Assembly: GCA_029891345.1 (NCBI GenBank)
Contig: CM057002.1
Span: 64,684,590 to 64,748,589, forward strand
Reading direction: 5' to 3'
Length of the DNA: 64,000 bases
From: Dryococelus australis
Taxonomy: Eukaryota > Arthropoda > Insecta > Phasmatodea > Phasmatidae
A model generated the notes under the pieces. That model was not told the DNA's origin. It saw nothing but the letters and a program-made list of their open reading frames with translations, and made no database searches. The position numbers were made by a program, and so were the translations under genes. Below are positions 24,096 to 36,245 of this stretch, piece by piece. How positions within the stretch are numbered: the first letter of the stretch is position 1; each line of letters starts with the position of its first letter.

Positions 24096-24460
24096 TGAGT
24101 TACATGTTATCTGCAAAAGCAAGTACGTTAGTTCTTTCGTATCACTGAATTTACAAGTACATTTAGAATAACAACCGATATTCAGTAAACTAAATAATTC
24201 ATAAATAACATTTAAAAAAATTTAATAAATTAAGGATTCCAACTGTCTGCTACATAGAAATCACCATACTTGCATTATAATATTTGGTTCCTGAAAACTT
24301 TTATTTTAATATTCTGTGTAAAATGTATCCTTTTTCAAGGCCATTGTGGCGGTATATAATTTTTACGCTACTGAGCGACGTAGTACTGATGACGGCGAGA
24401 TGAAAATTATACAAAAACAATGATTATTGTAGTAATCATTTTACCACTGAAATATGTCGT

Positions 24461-24464
<4 letters not shown>

Positions 24465-24541
<77 letters not shown>
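24465..24541. repeat. (TA)n microsatellite
   Basis: About 77 bp of pure TA. The YIYIYI open frame over it is an artefact. Confidence 0.95.
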
Positions 24542-24542
<1 letters not shown>

Positions 24543-25314
24543 CAAAAACTTTGTTAGTACGTAATAGTATGCATGCAAATAAGTAAACCTATAAGTGATA
24601 ATCATATGTTGCAGTGCATAAACATGCCGAAAAGTTTTCTTTATTTTCACCTATCATCTCATAAACATAGAACGGTTGATCTCCGAAATTTGAACGCCAA
24701 AAATTTAAAAAGTAAGAAAAATTTATAGACAAAAAATAGCAACAACGAATTTATCGAAAGGCGTAATTCATTCAGGATAATAATAATAATTAATACACAA
24801 AATTAAACATAACCATGAAAATTACACAGTTAAAAACCAAATAAAAAAACTTGTGAACACTGCAAGATTTTTTGCTTAAGATTTACGCTGTTGAAATAAT
24901 TTATCGGCCACAAAGTACGTATTAATTTAGAATTCAGTAAAATAAATTTTGTGATCAATCAAAAGTATTCCATTTATTACCACAAAACATTTGGCATGGA
25001 GAATATATCTAATATTTCGTATCGACCACAATGTCCTCAGTGTGCCCAAACGAACAAATTTTCCTTCCAGTAGAATTGTTTACAATTAATTCACATGCTA
25101 ACAGAAACATTGCAAACCTAACATGCTGCTAAATGATAAGCATTAGTAGGTAACAATGATCATAATTTTGATTACTACCAGCAGAAGTATATCTGTTACA
25201 GTATTGTGTAGTCATGACAAAATGGATTGTTACAGTAATGGCAATTCAAAACAAAAAAATAACTAATTTTTATTAATTTACAACAAACTTTCGTAATATA
25301 CAGCATGTTTACAG

Positions 25315-26203
25315 CTAGACCGACAAATTTTATGAGGTCCTTATGTTAAATTAATTGGAAATATATAGGACACGTGCCACCTGAACTGAATATTAAGGGA
25401 GTTATAAGCCCTTGAAAAGTGAGATTTAGAAATGTACTTTTGCAATATATCAGAAAAAATGTGAAATAAAATTGCAATTCTCCGATCGTTGTTCTATGTT
25501 TTTGAAATCCTCATATTAAATGCAAATAAACAATAATACCTTTCCTCGTACGGGAAATAACAGGGGTGGCCACCCTATGTTTCCTGGCAACACTTTTACA
25601 GCCAGGAATTTCGAACTTTTGATGTTGAGCTATTGAGCAGTTTGGCCTAAGTAACAATATTTGTTCTCTTGTGGAAACTGCCCAGGAACCACGGTTTACG
25701 TGTAAAACGCACACAAAAATTCGTCTGCAGAGATTCAGGGCCTAGCACAAAGCCAATACTATTTACATCCACGTACAAAACGCTGCGTGTCCACTGCACA
25801 CACGGCAGCATATTTGTTTCTTGCGACAGTTTGTATTTATTCCTTGTATTGTATGTTTGAATGGTATTTTTTTTTTACAAATCGACAGAGAAATGAAATT
25901 AAATTACAGTTATTCGAACAATGTGTTATGTGACCGGGAATAACAACCTAAGAGCAAACCCGCTTTAATGCCCCCCCCCCCCCCACCATATAGAAGATAA
26001 CAGGGGTGGCCATCCTCTTGTTACATACAACGTTATTACCATCAGGAACCGTGAACGTGTGTTGCCTGCTTATGTAGCAGTAACACCTACATAACAGAAG
26101 TGGTGCTCTTGTTGCAACTGCCTAGGACCCACCATTTTTACGATATCAGAACACATGTAACGGGGCGCGTGACAATGCCTGCTAGTTAGGCAACACGTGC
26201 AAA
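25315..26203 (-). repeat. 0.9-kb interspersed repeat, copy 1
   Basis: This segment is the inverted counterpart of 35358-36245. Shared landmarks are GACCGACAAATTTTATGAGG, TTGCAATTCTCCGATC, AACAGGGGTGGCCACCCTAT, CTGCCCAGGAACCACGGTTT, and the end TGCCTGCTAGTTAGGCAACA. It contains an internal direct duplication. The block AACAGGGGTGGCCA...CTGCC(C/T)AGGA occurs at 25559-25690 and again at 25999-26130, about 440 bp apart. A C-run lies at 25973-25984. There is no coding content. It may be a solo LTR or a non-autonomous transposon; ends of the form TGTTGCC...GGTCTA are not diagnostic. Confidence 0.65.
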
Positions 26204-26217
26204 CACCAAGTGGTATA

Positions 26218-26626
26218 GGCTGTTCACGGTTAATTGAGCATGTTTGCCATCAACCTCTGAAACATATCACTGCCCATATCTGCATAACGGGCACACTAAG
26301 TTGCATGCGTACAGTGGCGTTGGAAACGACGTATGTAAAGTAGTTCCACGTTTTAACATAGAATTATAATTACTACCTAAACGTTTGTCAATATTGGAAT
26401 GATTTATTTTGCTTTACTTCTTGTTAATTAATGTACATTTAAGTATTAGAAAATGTGTAAAGTATTTACTTTACTAATAACTTAATAGTTTTACTTGACC
26501 GACGCTAGACTCAAGTGGTCGGGTCCATGCCCATGTTGATTTTACATATGGTGGGAGAATACATGATGTACAAACAAATAGACCTCAAGCAGGGCTTTCT
26601 AAGGTGCTGAGATTACAGTGAACAGC
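26218..26626. mobile_element. MITE-A copy 3
   Basis: The left end GGCTGTTCACGGTTAATTGA and the eroded right end (AAGGTGCTGAGATTACAGTG followed by AACAGC) give a length of about 409 bp, matching copy 2. TATA precedes the left end and ATAT follows the right end. Confidence 0.7.
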
Positions 26627-26744
26627 ATATGCAAATGCTCCGGTGCAAGGGAAGGTACGGTAGAGCGCATTCGCTAGGCTGAAGTGTGAGGTAGTGTGGT
26701 ATACAATCTGGATGACACAACATCACTTCTAATGGAGCGGTTTA

Positions 26745-27905
26745 CTTAGGCAGAACTCATACACATGGTACAGGGTGTAGGGAGAAGCGCGTGGAGACAG
26801 CCGTGGAGCACGCCGTATTTATCAAGAGTGGCACACAAACCGACATGTTCCGCACCATACCACGTATGCGTCTGTTGATCGGCGTCTGAGGGAAAGGAGA
26901 TCGTTTACCAGAGCTGACGGTCAGGGTCGTCGTCGTACTGTGAGAACTCCTGCTTTCGAGGAAGACGTTCTACGGCGGGTGGAGCGGAATCCAGCGACCA
27001 GCACACGTGCCATTGCGCACAGAATGCGATCGAGTTCAGCAACTGTGTGGCGAGTGCTTCGCGATCAGTCGCTGTTCCGCTGCCATCGGCAACAGGTGTA
27101 AGTAGTGGGACCTCGTGACTACCCATAACGCTTACAGTTCGCCCGATGGTACCTCCAACACTGTCAAGCTGAGCCGGGGTTCGCGAAATGTGTCATATTT
27201 ACCGACGAGGCATACTTCACACATGGTATTTTCTTTAACTCACGCAATATGCATTTGTGGGACGACATGAATTCACACGGGATATCGCAACGCAGGGATC
27301 AGGAACGATTCCAAGTAAACGAATGTGTACTGGTATTATCACGGACTGTTTGATTAGGCCGTGCATTCTGCCTGGGCACTTAATGCAAACGTTTACAGCA
27401 CTTTCCTGGCGAATACGTTACCGGAAATATTGGATGACTTTCCATTGGCTCTAAGGGATGCCAAGTAGTTCCAACATTACGGTGTGCCTGCCCATTTCAG
27501 TGAAGTTGTACGCGACTAGCTGAACGCCAGGTTTGCATACCATTGGTTAGGACGCGGCGGGCTGTTGGGTGGCCGCCACACTCGCCGAACCTGTCAGCCC
27601 TGGATTTTCTTCCTGTGTGAGGCAATGTGTTCACGTGTGTACGAGATCCTGGCGAACAGTGAGGAGGACCTTGTTGCTCGGATGTCCGTCGTCGCTGGAC
27701 ACATCGCGGCTACGGAAGGAATATTTGCCCGCTCGCGTCAGTCAATGCAGCGCAGGTGCGCTCCGTGCATCGAAGTTAATGGTGCGGATTTTGAGCATTT
27801 GCTATGATTGTGTGACTCGAATACATGACACACTTGTATCTGTAGTGGTTTATTTGTTCGTATTTTGTCACTTTAGTATTGATGTAAATTCCCCGTCAGA
27901 ATAAA
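26745..27905 (+). pseudogene. Tc1/mariner-like (DDE) transposase relic
   Basis: A cut-and-paste transposase in several broken frames. Recognisable in order are an N-terminal helix-turn-helix region (HMVQGVGRSAWR-type start near 26760), a second helix-turn-helix (EEDVLRRVERNPATSTRAI near 26960-27020) and the first catalytic block (FTDEAYFTHGIFFNSRN near 27201-27250, aspartate present). A second block follows (QHYGVPAHFS near 27475, where the expected aspartate before G is replaced), then WPPHSPNLSALDF (near 27570-27610, aspartate present) and a C-terminal tail ending near 27805. Frameshifts and stops occur throughout (for example at 27470 and 27605). The domain order fits the insect-wide IS630/Tc1-related family. 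No clear TIRs were seen. MITE-A copy 3 ends about 120 bp upstream. Confidence 0.8.
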
Positions 27906-29564
27906 TGAGCGACGGAAAAAGTTAAAGTCACCTTCGGCAATCTTCGGCATTTGACAAGATGTATCGCCTTGGTTCTTAGGCAGCCCGCAAACACAGAACT
28001 ATCCGGCCTATCGTTCAGCATTTTAACTTTGCGAAGAATCTCTTTAGCTTACATTGGAGCATCATTCTGACATCGGCTTCTCCAGGTGAATATAACGCAT
28101 TTAATTGGATGAAGCAAATCGTCTTGCGATTTATTAAGTTAATGCAAAAACGTTATATATCACATAAACGCCACACTGGAAGTCCGTGTCTCACGCGCAA
28201 ACAGGTAACACTTAGGGGAAAAATCAATCATAAAGGCGAGCTGAGCTACAGTGTTGTGCTGTATAGCTTGTCTCGAGGTATGTGTGTGACATTAGATGCT
28301 ACAAACAATGAAACATTAAACGTATGTTAAATGACTATAATTACATATAACTGTAAAAGAGAAATACATAATTCCTCTGTTAATAATTAAACTAAACCCA
28401 ATTCTATGTGAGACGTTAAGTAGTTATAATATTTGTCAACGAAGAGTTGCTGGATGGGGCCGGGGGGGGGGGATACAATTTCGAAATATTGCACATGTAC
28501 TAGTGAATGTTATCGGAAATTTGATCGAAATAACACAGCACATTAAAAATAAACATTCGAATGAAATGAGGCTTTATCAGTGCTTTAAGCAAAACATGTT
28601 ATACATTATAAAATATCTGGATGAATTATTTTCTGGGTCCATATTGGTAGATTAAATGTTATTTGACATAAAATAATACAGGAATTATCAAAGTCATCCA
28701 GTTTAACATTCTTTTTATCGTTGATAAAGTTGGTACTTATATGCGCAAATATATGTATGTCTCTTAGAGTTAATTCGTGTGAAATTTCTCAGCCAATAAA
28801 ATATCGACACAATGAATCTAAACCTTTTTTGTAGAACATTTTATTCTCTACACAATTTTCTATGCAGAAAAATATATTGTAGCTGTTTCTTAAAATTTGG
28901 ACTAATTTTTTTAATCGGCAACCATTTTGTATTAAGACAGACATTGTACAACTGAGATACCCGAGGGCATCTCGCTTGTTTTCTGACAGCTTTGACAAGT
29001 TCAGGTGTCAAATTCCAAAATTTTATAAGCTAGTTCACTTAATCGTCCTTAATGTGTATATTTTCTTCGCTTTATATGATAACTTTTACAAATCACGACC
29101 CTCTAGGAAATTGAAGAACGGGGGTGAAGGAACTGCATATAGCCTTCTACGCTATTGTAGCCCAAACATAATGATGTGAGTTGCAGCGTTTGTTTCGCTG
29201 CTGCATCCATCTCCGACCTGAAACGTCACCTCCTCGCTCGCTTAACACAGCAGTAACAATCGGTAAATTTTATTACCATGGCTTTATTGGGCAGTCTGCA
29301 ATAAAACATTTGACATAAAATGGCACCACAACATTAGGCTTGGATGGAAGTAGGGCCCCTGCTTCTACGTGGCGGTAATCAAGGAAGAAAGATTATTTTC
29401 ATATCTTGCTGTCTTAACGAAGCATTAAAATACAAGTAAAATAAGATTAATGCGGAGCTTCACGTTTCTCTTGTCGCTTTTACAAAACAAAGGAAAAGTT
29501 ATTCCTCTGGGAATACCAGCTTGCCAAGAAAAGTGATGCGTATTTTTATAATATTTAATCGCTT
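27906..29564. other. Unassigned AT-rich DNA
   Basis: Short open frames only. A G-run lies at about 28461-28471. Nothing else is recognisable. Confidence 0.4.
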
Positions 29565-29860
29565 ACAGGAGCTGTTGTGTTGTAACTGTGAGACTACACA
29601 CCTCGCACCTCGACAAACCAGGGTCAAATCCGTATTTTCGTGTGTAGAAAACATGGCGGGTGTTTCTGTTGGCCGGTGGGTAGTGTCGGGGTACTCCCGA
29701 TACTCAGTTTTCTGTTGATGCTCCATCTGTACCTCTCTTCACCACCATCAGCGCTGAAGACCTTAGTTGTTAAATGCCGCTTACGTCTCTCTCATGTCAC
29801 TGGTGTTAACTTAAGACTGTGTTTCACCTACATACAGTATTTCACATCTACATTTGTCAT
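29565..29860 (+). mobile_element. tRNA-derived SINE
   Basis: The head has GAGACTACACACCTCGCACC and a box B-like GGGTCAAATCC (29631-29641). The body continues through GTGTCGGGGTACTCCCGATA to a tail block CACCACCATCAGCGCTGAAG, then ACCTTAGTTGTTAAATGCCG. The tail resembles the one at 39766-39800 (ACACCCACAGGCGCTAAAGA), which suggests two members of one SINE superfamily with a shared 3' module. Confidence 0.6.
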
Positions 29861-30969
29861 ATCCGTTCCCAATTAATATTAATTTTCTAATCATCAGATA
29901 TTATATGTTACTTGCAGTTGCCACTTAGATATGACGTGAAATACGGGTTTTGTACGTGCGTTACGAAAGCTCTCCTATTATGCCTGTTATGTTTTAACTT
30001 TCCGACTGAATTGTGATTATGTTCGGAACCATGAGACTTTGTGGAAGACTTCTTTCTCTTATGAAACTCGCAAATACTCAGCTTCGGTTAATCTTGTGGT
30101 CTGTAATACACAGACTCCATTCCCCTTGTTAGTGTTAATACTTCCAGCCCTACAATTAAATGTTTGGTGAGAAAATAAAAAAAAATAACAAAAATTTAAA
30201 CGAGAATAAATATGACATGAAAAAGTATACAGGAAAAATTACAATGTACTTGCGGTGTATTACATTACTTAGTCATACTATATATAATATACTTATCTAA
30301 TGTATACGTGTAACTATTAATAAATACATTATTAAAAACAACCTGAACATGTTTGCACCCTAACATTGCTTTCCAAAGATATTTCGTAAGAAGAAATAAT
30401 GAAGTCGATTTTATTTCCTAAGTGAGAATTTGAGTCTTTTTATACGACGTATTCTTAGTGCCGAGACAAAACGAACAAGCAGTCAGGTGGTGTCCCTCAT
30501 TCAACCGCTTCATAGTCCGCCTGGCTGTATGAGATCTCCACTGCTTGCAGCTCGCACTACTGTACGCGCCAGACATCGAGGCCCTTGAGCTCCCTCGACC
30601 GTCAGTAATGGGCTGGATACGGACGGGCGCTGCAGCGGGCGGAGATTACTAACGTCACGGTTATCTATACTATTCACTAAAGGCATTTCCCAGGGTGTCC
30701 GTTCGATGATTTCACACTAAAGACTGGTTCAGTTCGCATTCGCGCCAAACGAAGCTGTCCAAATGTAAACAGATATTCAGCATTACCGTTTTCGTGCATG
30801 GGGAAAAGTTCAGTTTACGAATATAGAATTACGATGTAAGTACATGACAAGGAACTAGAAGCTAAATATATTTTTACTTTATTGTTTGGTAATCAGCAAA
30901 TGTTACAAATATTTTATGAAATAGGCCTAATTTTAAAGTTGTCTCAGAGGTACGTTTCTGAAGGAAAGA
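29861..30969. other. Unassigned; GC-richer patch at 30480-30680
   Basis: AT-rich with (A)n-rich stretches. The patch at 30480-30680 has higher GC content but no open frame or splice pattern I can support. Confidence 0.35.
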
Positions 30970-31335
30970 CTGCACACTTGTTCAGTACCTTGCACATAGA
31001 GACGATGACGCATGTGATACGCGTGCCTGGGTCGTCCTTAGCGTCTCGCCCTTCTGGACAAAATACGTCCTGGTAGGCGAAATGCTTAAAGAGCGAGTGA
31101 AGAGATTTGGGCGGCTCTTAACACCGAGGTCTTGAGAGTGAAGCGTGATGAGTATGGAGCAGCGCTGGAATGCAAGGGTGGGGGAAATGGGAGATAAGTG
31201 AGAAAACCCGCCGACCAGCGGCATCGTCCTGCACGCTTCCCACATGCGAAAATCCGGGGGCGATTTGGCCGGGAATCGAACCCGGTTCGCCATGGTGGGA
31301 AGAGAGTAGTCTAACCACTACATCACCGTGGCCCC
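30970..31335 (-). mobile_element. tRNA-derived SINE
   Basis: On the minus strand the head reads GGCCACGGTGATGTAGTGGT (box A-like) and, about 45 nt later, GGGTTCGATTCCC (box B, 31271-31283 on plus), a near-canonical RNA polymerase III promoter. A body of about 280 bp follows. Its 3' part (30980-31050 on plus) matches a separate fragment at 63515-63595. The tRNA-like head is well preserved, so this is one of the younger SINE families here. Confidence 0.75.
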
Positions 31336-32589
31336 AGGAATGCTTAATGTTCACTATTGGATTATAGTTATGTCTTATATACATAATGACGTCTTAACAG
31401 GAAATGTCTACTAACACACTAAAACCAAGCGTGTTTAAGTGTATTAATATCAGCGCAACGTTTTAAACGACTATGTCTGTCTAAAAGTGCTCAATTTAAA
31501 GAATATTTATTAACAGGAATAAAAACAATGTAGCTGATGAAACCAGTATAATAGTATAGCCGAAAATATTACTTTGCCATGCCATGAACTGTAGATAATG
31601 CAGGTGAATAATCTCTAAACTTTAAGCGCTTAAATATTTCGAAATGAGATTACACTGCACTCTCAGTTGCAGGGATATTTGTACGAGAATGACTGAAAGC
31701 TTTCCAAATTACCTATAGGATTGTTTGGCCTAGTTACGGAGCAGAAATGTATACTCTCGCTTGACCAGTTGCGGGTCAGCGTTCAAGAAGCAAGCTACTG
31801 TCTGCGCCAGACGTTGTGGCACTTGTATGAACGTGGATGCGGGAGTTTGTTGGGGAGAGGTGGAGCAACTACGTATGCGGCTCTGGCTTTGCAGCATCCG
31901 ACCAAGAAACATTACACCACCACACGCAGTTTCACTGCTGATTTCGATTTCAATAGATGTCGGTGAATGTTTAGGATTATATAAGAAGGCTGTTTATAGA
32001 ATTGAAAGGGAAGCAGTAATAATTATGAGTAGGTGTTGTGACCGCGAGGCTAAATAGGTATAAGTGTTAAGGCATGCCGATCAACAAAGCAGGTGATAGG
32101 GTTGCCAACTATTCTGGCATCAGTAACAGTTTTATCCAAAAGGTTAATGAAGGTTTGTTGTATAGTAGTCCATATATATATCACCTTGTTTGATATCACG
32201 AGTGCTAAATATGAATATGACATATATAGATTCACCATGATGAAAGTTGTAGGCAACTGTGTCTACCAGAAGACAAGCTAAATCGCCTTATACAAGTTGC
32301 ACCTATGTCATTAATTTGGCAGCTATAACTTCAGTGAATTGAAAATGGCATACAACTAATCATACAAGACTTTTGAAGCATGTTGGACCATATTGCCTTC
32401 ATATAATTCAAATGTAGTACATATTATATATATATTAAGTAGTCATAACGTCAGCTAATCCAAAATGGCAGATAACAATGCTTACAATACTTATCAGAGG
32501 GCTTAGGATATAATGCATATTATCTTCTTAAATAGGCTTTTACCTACATCTGCTATATTATAAATGGCGTTGAACATGTTAGAATAATT

Positions 32590-32790
32590 AAATATGATGG
32601 TAGTAGTCTGTAATGTAATATGCTTGCTGACTTTTATGTAGTTTTCTCTAGTTTTGGTTTTCTAGGTCATTCAAGGTCATGGGGTCCTGGTTAAGATCTC
32701 CTGTATTTTATATGGTGGCCGTAGTTAGAAATGTAACAAACTTATTGACTTTTGTGTATATATTCTCCGGCTCCCTGATCTTACCCAGAG
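32590..32790 (+). repeat. 118-bp repeat units (one and a half)
   Basis: Same unit as the array at 16840-17345: GATGGTAGTAGTCTGTAATG, GCTTGCTGACTTTTATGTAG, then GTCATTCAAGGTCATGGGGT, and the start of a second, more diverged unit. Confidence 0.8.
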
Positions 32791-33936
32791 TCACTGATCC
32801 GCCTGAGAAAACAAGAATTATTGGGTTGGGAAAATGAGAAATTTTTATGGAAAAGAAAAAAATGTAGGGACATTTAATCCATTGTTAGGGAAGAAAGGGA
32901 AATTTTAAGGGTGAAATGGACAAAAGGGAAATTCCAACAAGGTGGTGGGCGATTCCTCCGCTTCTATCATCCCTCCCATTGAGTCAAAGTATTTTTATGT
33001 ACTACTCACAACATTACAAATTAAATTGTTATTGTGAATTTATTCCTTTTTTCACTTGCACAACTAAACATAATAAAGGGAGAATAAAGTGTTTGAAATA
33101 ATGGGTTACAAACGGTTGATAAATCAATAAATACTGCTAAACAATCAGTGAGAAATAACGCTTGAGTAAATTAGAATGGACATCCCTGTACGACATTTTG
33201 GAGCTCTGGCTCAGTATCATTTCATTTGACTGCATATCATATTAATAATATTTAATGTACCTCCACTCCCTCAACCCTTTACATCAGTTTAACCTCTACG
33301 GTTTTGGAAGTCAGATTTTGGTAGATGTGTTATAAAGAGAATTCTATTCTCTATCTCTATTTGTGTATATCTTTCAGACACTGAATATAGTCTTCTGGCG
33401 GTTAAACTTTCCTTTTTTTGTCAACCAATTTGGACTCAAACTTAGAAAATGCTATAATTTATCTCGCAAGGAAGGTAATTTTTAGAAGAAATATTTATTT
33501 AGTAAATGTTTATATGTGCGAATATTTCATGTGTAAGACAGTCCGAGATAACGCAAGTATCAAATAGGGATATATTTTGCTTATTTTGTAGTTGTGGGAT
33601 TGACAACGATTTATAGCAAAATATATATAGAATGTTGGACTATCATGTTTGTAATCACAATGTGACATATTATTAAACACAGTGCCACAGTGGCTAGAAT
33701 TCGCATAACATGGCGTCAATCATTGAGAGACCAATTGCTAGAAAGAACACTTACACATGTATTCACGAATCAGTTAAGGGGCTGGTCAGTATGGTATCTT
33801 CCAGCCACTAAGTGTTTCAATTTGGGTTATTTAACGTTACTAGCACGAATCTCCGATGGAGGCAATTGGGTGAGAAACCACATCATGACACAATACGTCG
33901 AGTTGAACTGTCCAGTTTAGATGTAACGGTACTATA
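32791..33936. other. Unassigned; purine-rich block then AT-rich DNA
   Basis: The block at 32820-32945 (GGGAAATTTTAAGGG-type words, then CAAGGTGGTGGGCGATT) resembles 18000-18180. Together with the preceding 118-bp units this suggests one larger repeat shared by both places. The rest has no features. Confidence 0.4.
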
Positions 33937-34140
33937 GGCTGTTCGCGCCAAAGTGAGCTATTTACACTTTTCGTAAAGGTGCTATAACACAGACATGGCA
34001 CATGTAACCACTTTTATTTAACTTCAGTTCGTACATAATTGAAAATAAAACTGAGTTACGACTTAATACGTAGTCATTTTGAGATTTGGGTACATCCATA
34101 TATTAAATGCAAGAGGCATCAAGAAGTGCTCACATTAATG
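33937..34140. mobile_element. MITE-A copy 4, truncated
   Basis: The left end GGCTGTTCGCGCCAAAGTGA is clear and preceded by TATA. The right side is recognisable only by AAGAAGTGCTCACATTAATG (34121-34140), where the terminal GTGAACAGCC is lost. Confidence 0.5.
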
Positions 34141-35357
34141 CAAAACATTTATTTAATGCTAATATTTTGCTTCGAAATATATCTAGTAGCTCGCTGCATG
34201 TGTTCTATTTATGTTATTACTATTTTAAAGGTGAATATTTTGAGTATTTTTAAATTACCGTAGATCTTTCAAGAGACTATAATCACTCCCGCAGATAATA
34301 TTGTAGTAATTTCGTCTTATGGCATTTTAATAATTAATAACTATTTCCTGTAATCCAAATTGGTTAAGACATGTCGGGTAATCATCACAGTGCATATAAA
34401 TATGCTTTTACTTTACGAACGGAACAAAACTGTTTAACTCTTCCGCATTATCATCACATGGAACAGGAAAACCGCGCGGAAATATTTTGAAGACAAGCTA
34501 AACTTTACACACTTATAGCAGTAATCCACCTTTGCATTGGATCACAGTTAACAAGGCTGACTCAGGAATGTGTGAAGCTAATACGAAACTTGCAATAAAA
34601 GACTTTTGAGATCACGTGCTGTGTGTTTTGGAGTAATATTGGCCACTTACTGAAGAAGCACTCTGTGAATATACCATAGTTCATCGAGTAATCATTGGAC
34701 TGTGAAGTCTAGACTTCAGACCGTTGATTCCGCCACATTTCATGGTCTCTAATTATCTTAAATATGAAAACATTATTTTACATAATGCATAATTTAATGT
34801 TTTGAGTTATTATTACTTTATATTTTCAAAGACCTCGTGTGTGTTGGTAAGGGGATTTGTAACATAATACCTCATTTCAAATTTAAAATTATGCATGATT
34901 TGGAAGTTGTTTTTTCCAGTGGTCCAGTGTAGTCTGTTCAAAGTTATCATTAAGTATTTGTTTCTCAGATGTGATAAAGGCTATTTCATTATTCCGACGG
35001 TTTTCACCGCTAATTTACTTTAACTGCAATACATATAATGTATTGGAATATATCCGGACTAAACTGAGCTGAAAGAAATATTATTCGTGTTTTATATGCT
35101 TTTTCCTCCAAAGCCATGCTACCTACAGCAGTTAGCCACGCCCACTCCGCTGCACGCACCTGGGACTTGGGAGAGGGCAGCCCGCCTATCATACCCTAAG
35201 TGGGACTTAGAAATATTTTCAGCTACACGAGATCGCTCATTTTTTTGTGACGAGAAGTTTACATGTCAATAAATGTGCTTGAAATTGTTTTGCCATGTGG
35301 TTATTTTGACACAGCCCCCTCGCTCTTATCGTTATTAAACACATGTTAGGGTTTATT
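34141..35357. other. Unassigned AT-rich DNA
   Basis: No gene is visible. A short GC-richer patch at 35115-35210 (CAGTTAGCCACGCCCACTCC) resembles a SINE body, but no box A/B head was found. Confidence 0.35.
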
Positions 35358-36245
35358 TGTTGCCTACCTAGCAGGCATTATTACGTACCCCATCAGTTTT
35401 GACTTCTGATATCTTGAAAACGGTGGATCCTAGGCAGTTGCAACGAGAGGACCATTTCTATCATGTAGGTGGTACTGCTCAATAAACAAGCGTCACACGT
35501 TCGCCATTCTTGAAGGTGAAAACGTTATATGCAACAAAAGGGTGGCCATCCATATTTACTTCATTAAGAAGGGGGAGGGAAAGAGGCATTAATACGGTTA
35601 TGCTCTTAGGTTGACGTTCCCGGTCACATGACACATTATTCGACTAATTGTGATTTCATCTCACTTCTTTCATGATTTGAAAAAAATACAATTTAAACAT
35701 ACAATGCAAGGAAAGCATACAAAGTGTCGCTAGAAACAAATAGGCAGCCGTCTGTGCAGTAGACACACGGCGTTTTGTACGCGGATGTAGATAGTATTGC
35801 CTATGTGCTAGGCACTGAATCGCCGCAGACGAATATTTGTGTGCGTTTTACACGTAAACGGTGGGTCCTGGGCAGTTGTGACAAAAGGACCAATATTGTT
35901 ACTTAGGCCATGGTGCTCAATAATTCAGAATCAAAAGTTCAAAATTCCTGGTTGTAAAAGAGTTGCCAGGAAAATAGGGTGGCCACCCCTGTTATTTCTT
36001 GTAAATAGAAAGGTATTAATGTGAGTTGGTTGTTAATCTGAGGATTTTATTAACATAGAACTATGATCGGAGAATTGTAATTTAATTTTACTTTGTTTCC
36101 TATATATTGCAAAAATACATTTAATTATATCATTTTTCAAGGATATGTAACTACCTCAACATTCAGTTTAGATAGTACGAGTCATTTATATTTTCGTCTT
36201 ATTTTTAGATAAATTTTTACCTCACGAAGTTTGTCGGTCTAATTG
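35358..36245 (+). repeat. 0.9-kb interspersed repeat, copy 2 (inverted relative to copy 1)
   Basis: Aligns in reverse orientation with 25315-26203: TGTTGCCTACCTAGCAGGCA at its start, GGTGGATCCTAGGCAGTTGC, the internal duplicate GGTGGGTCCTGGGCAGTTG (near 35863), ATAGGGTGGCCACCCCTGTT, GATCGGAGAATTG and GAAGTTTGTCGGTCTA at its end. It has the same internal duplication of about 440 bp as copy 1, so the duplication predates dispersal. Confidence 0.65.

Noticed and set aside
24441-24650. Open frame with a long YIYIYI stretch
   Set aside because: It is translated (TA)n microsatellite; the same artefact occurs at 47617-48083.
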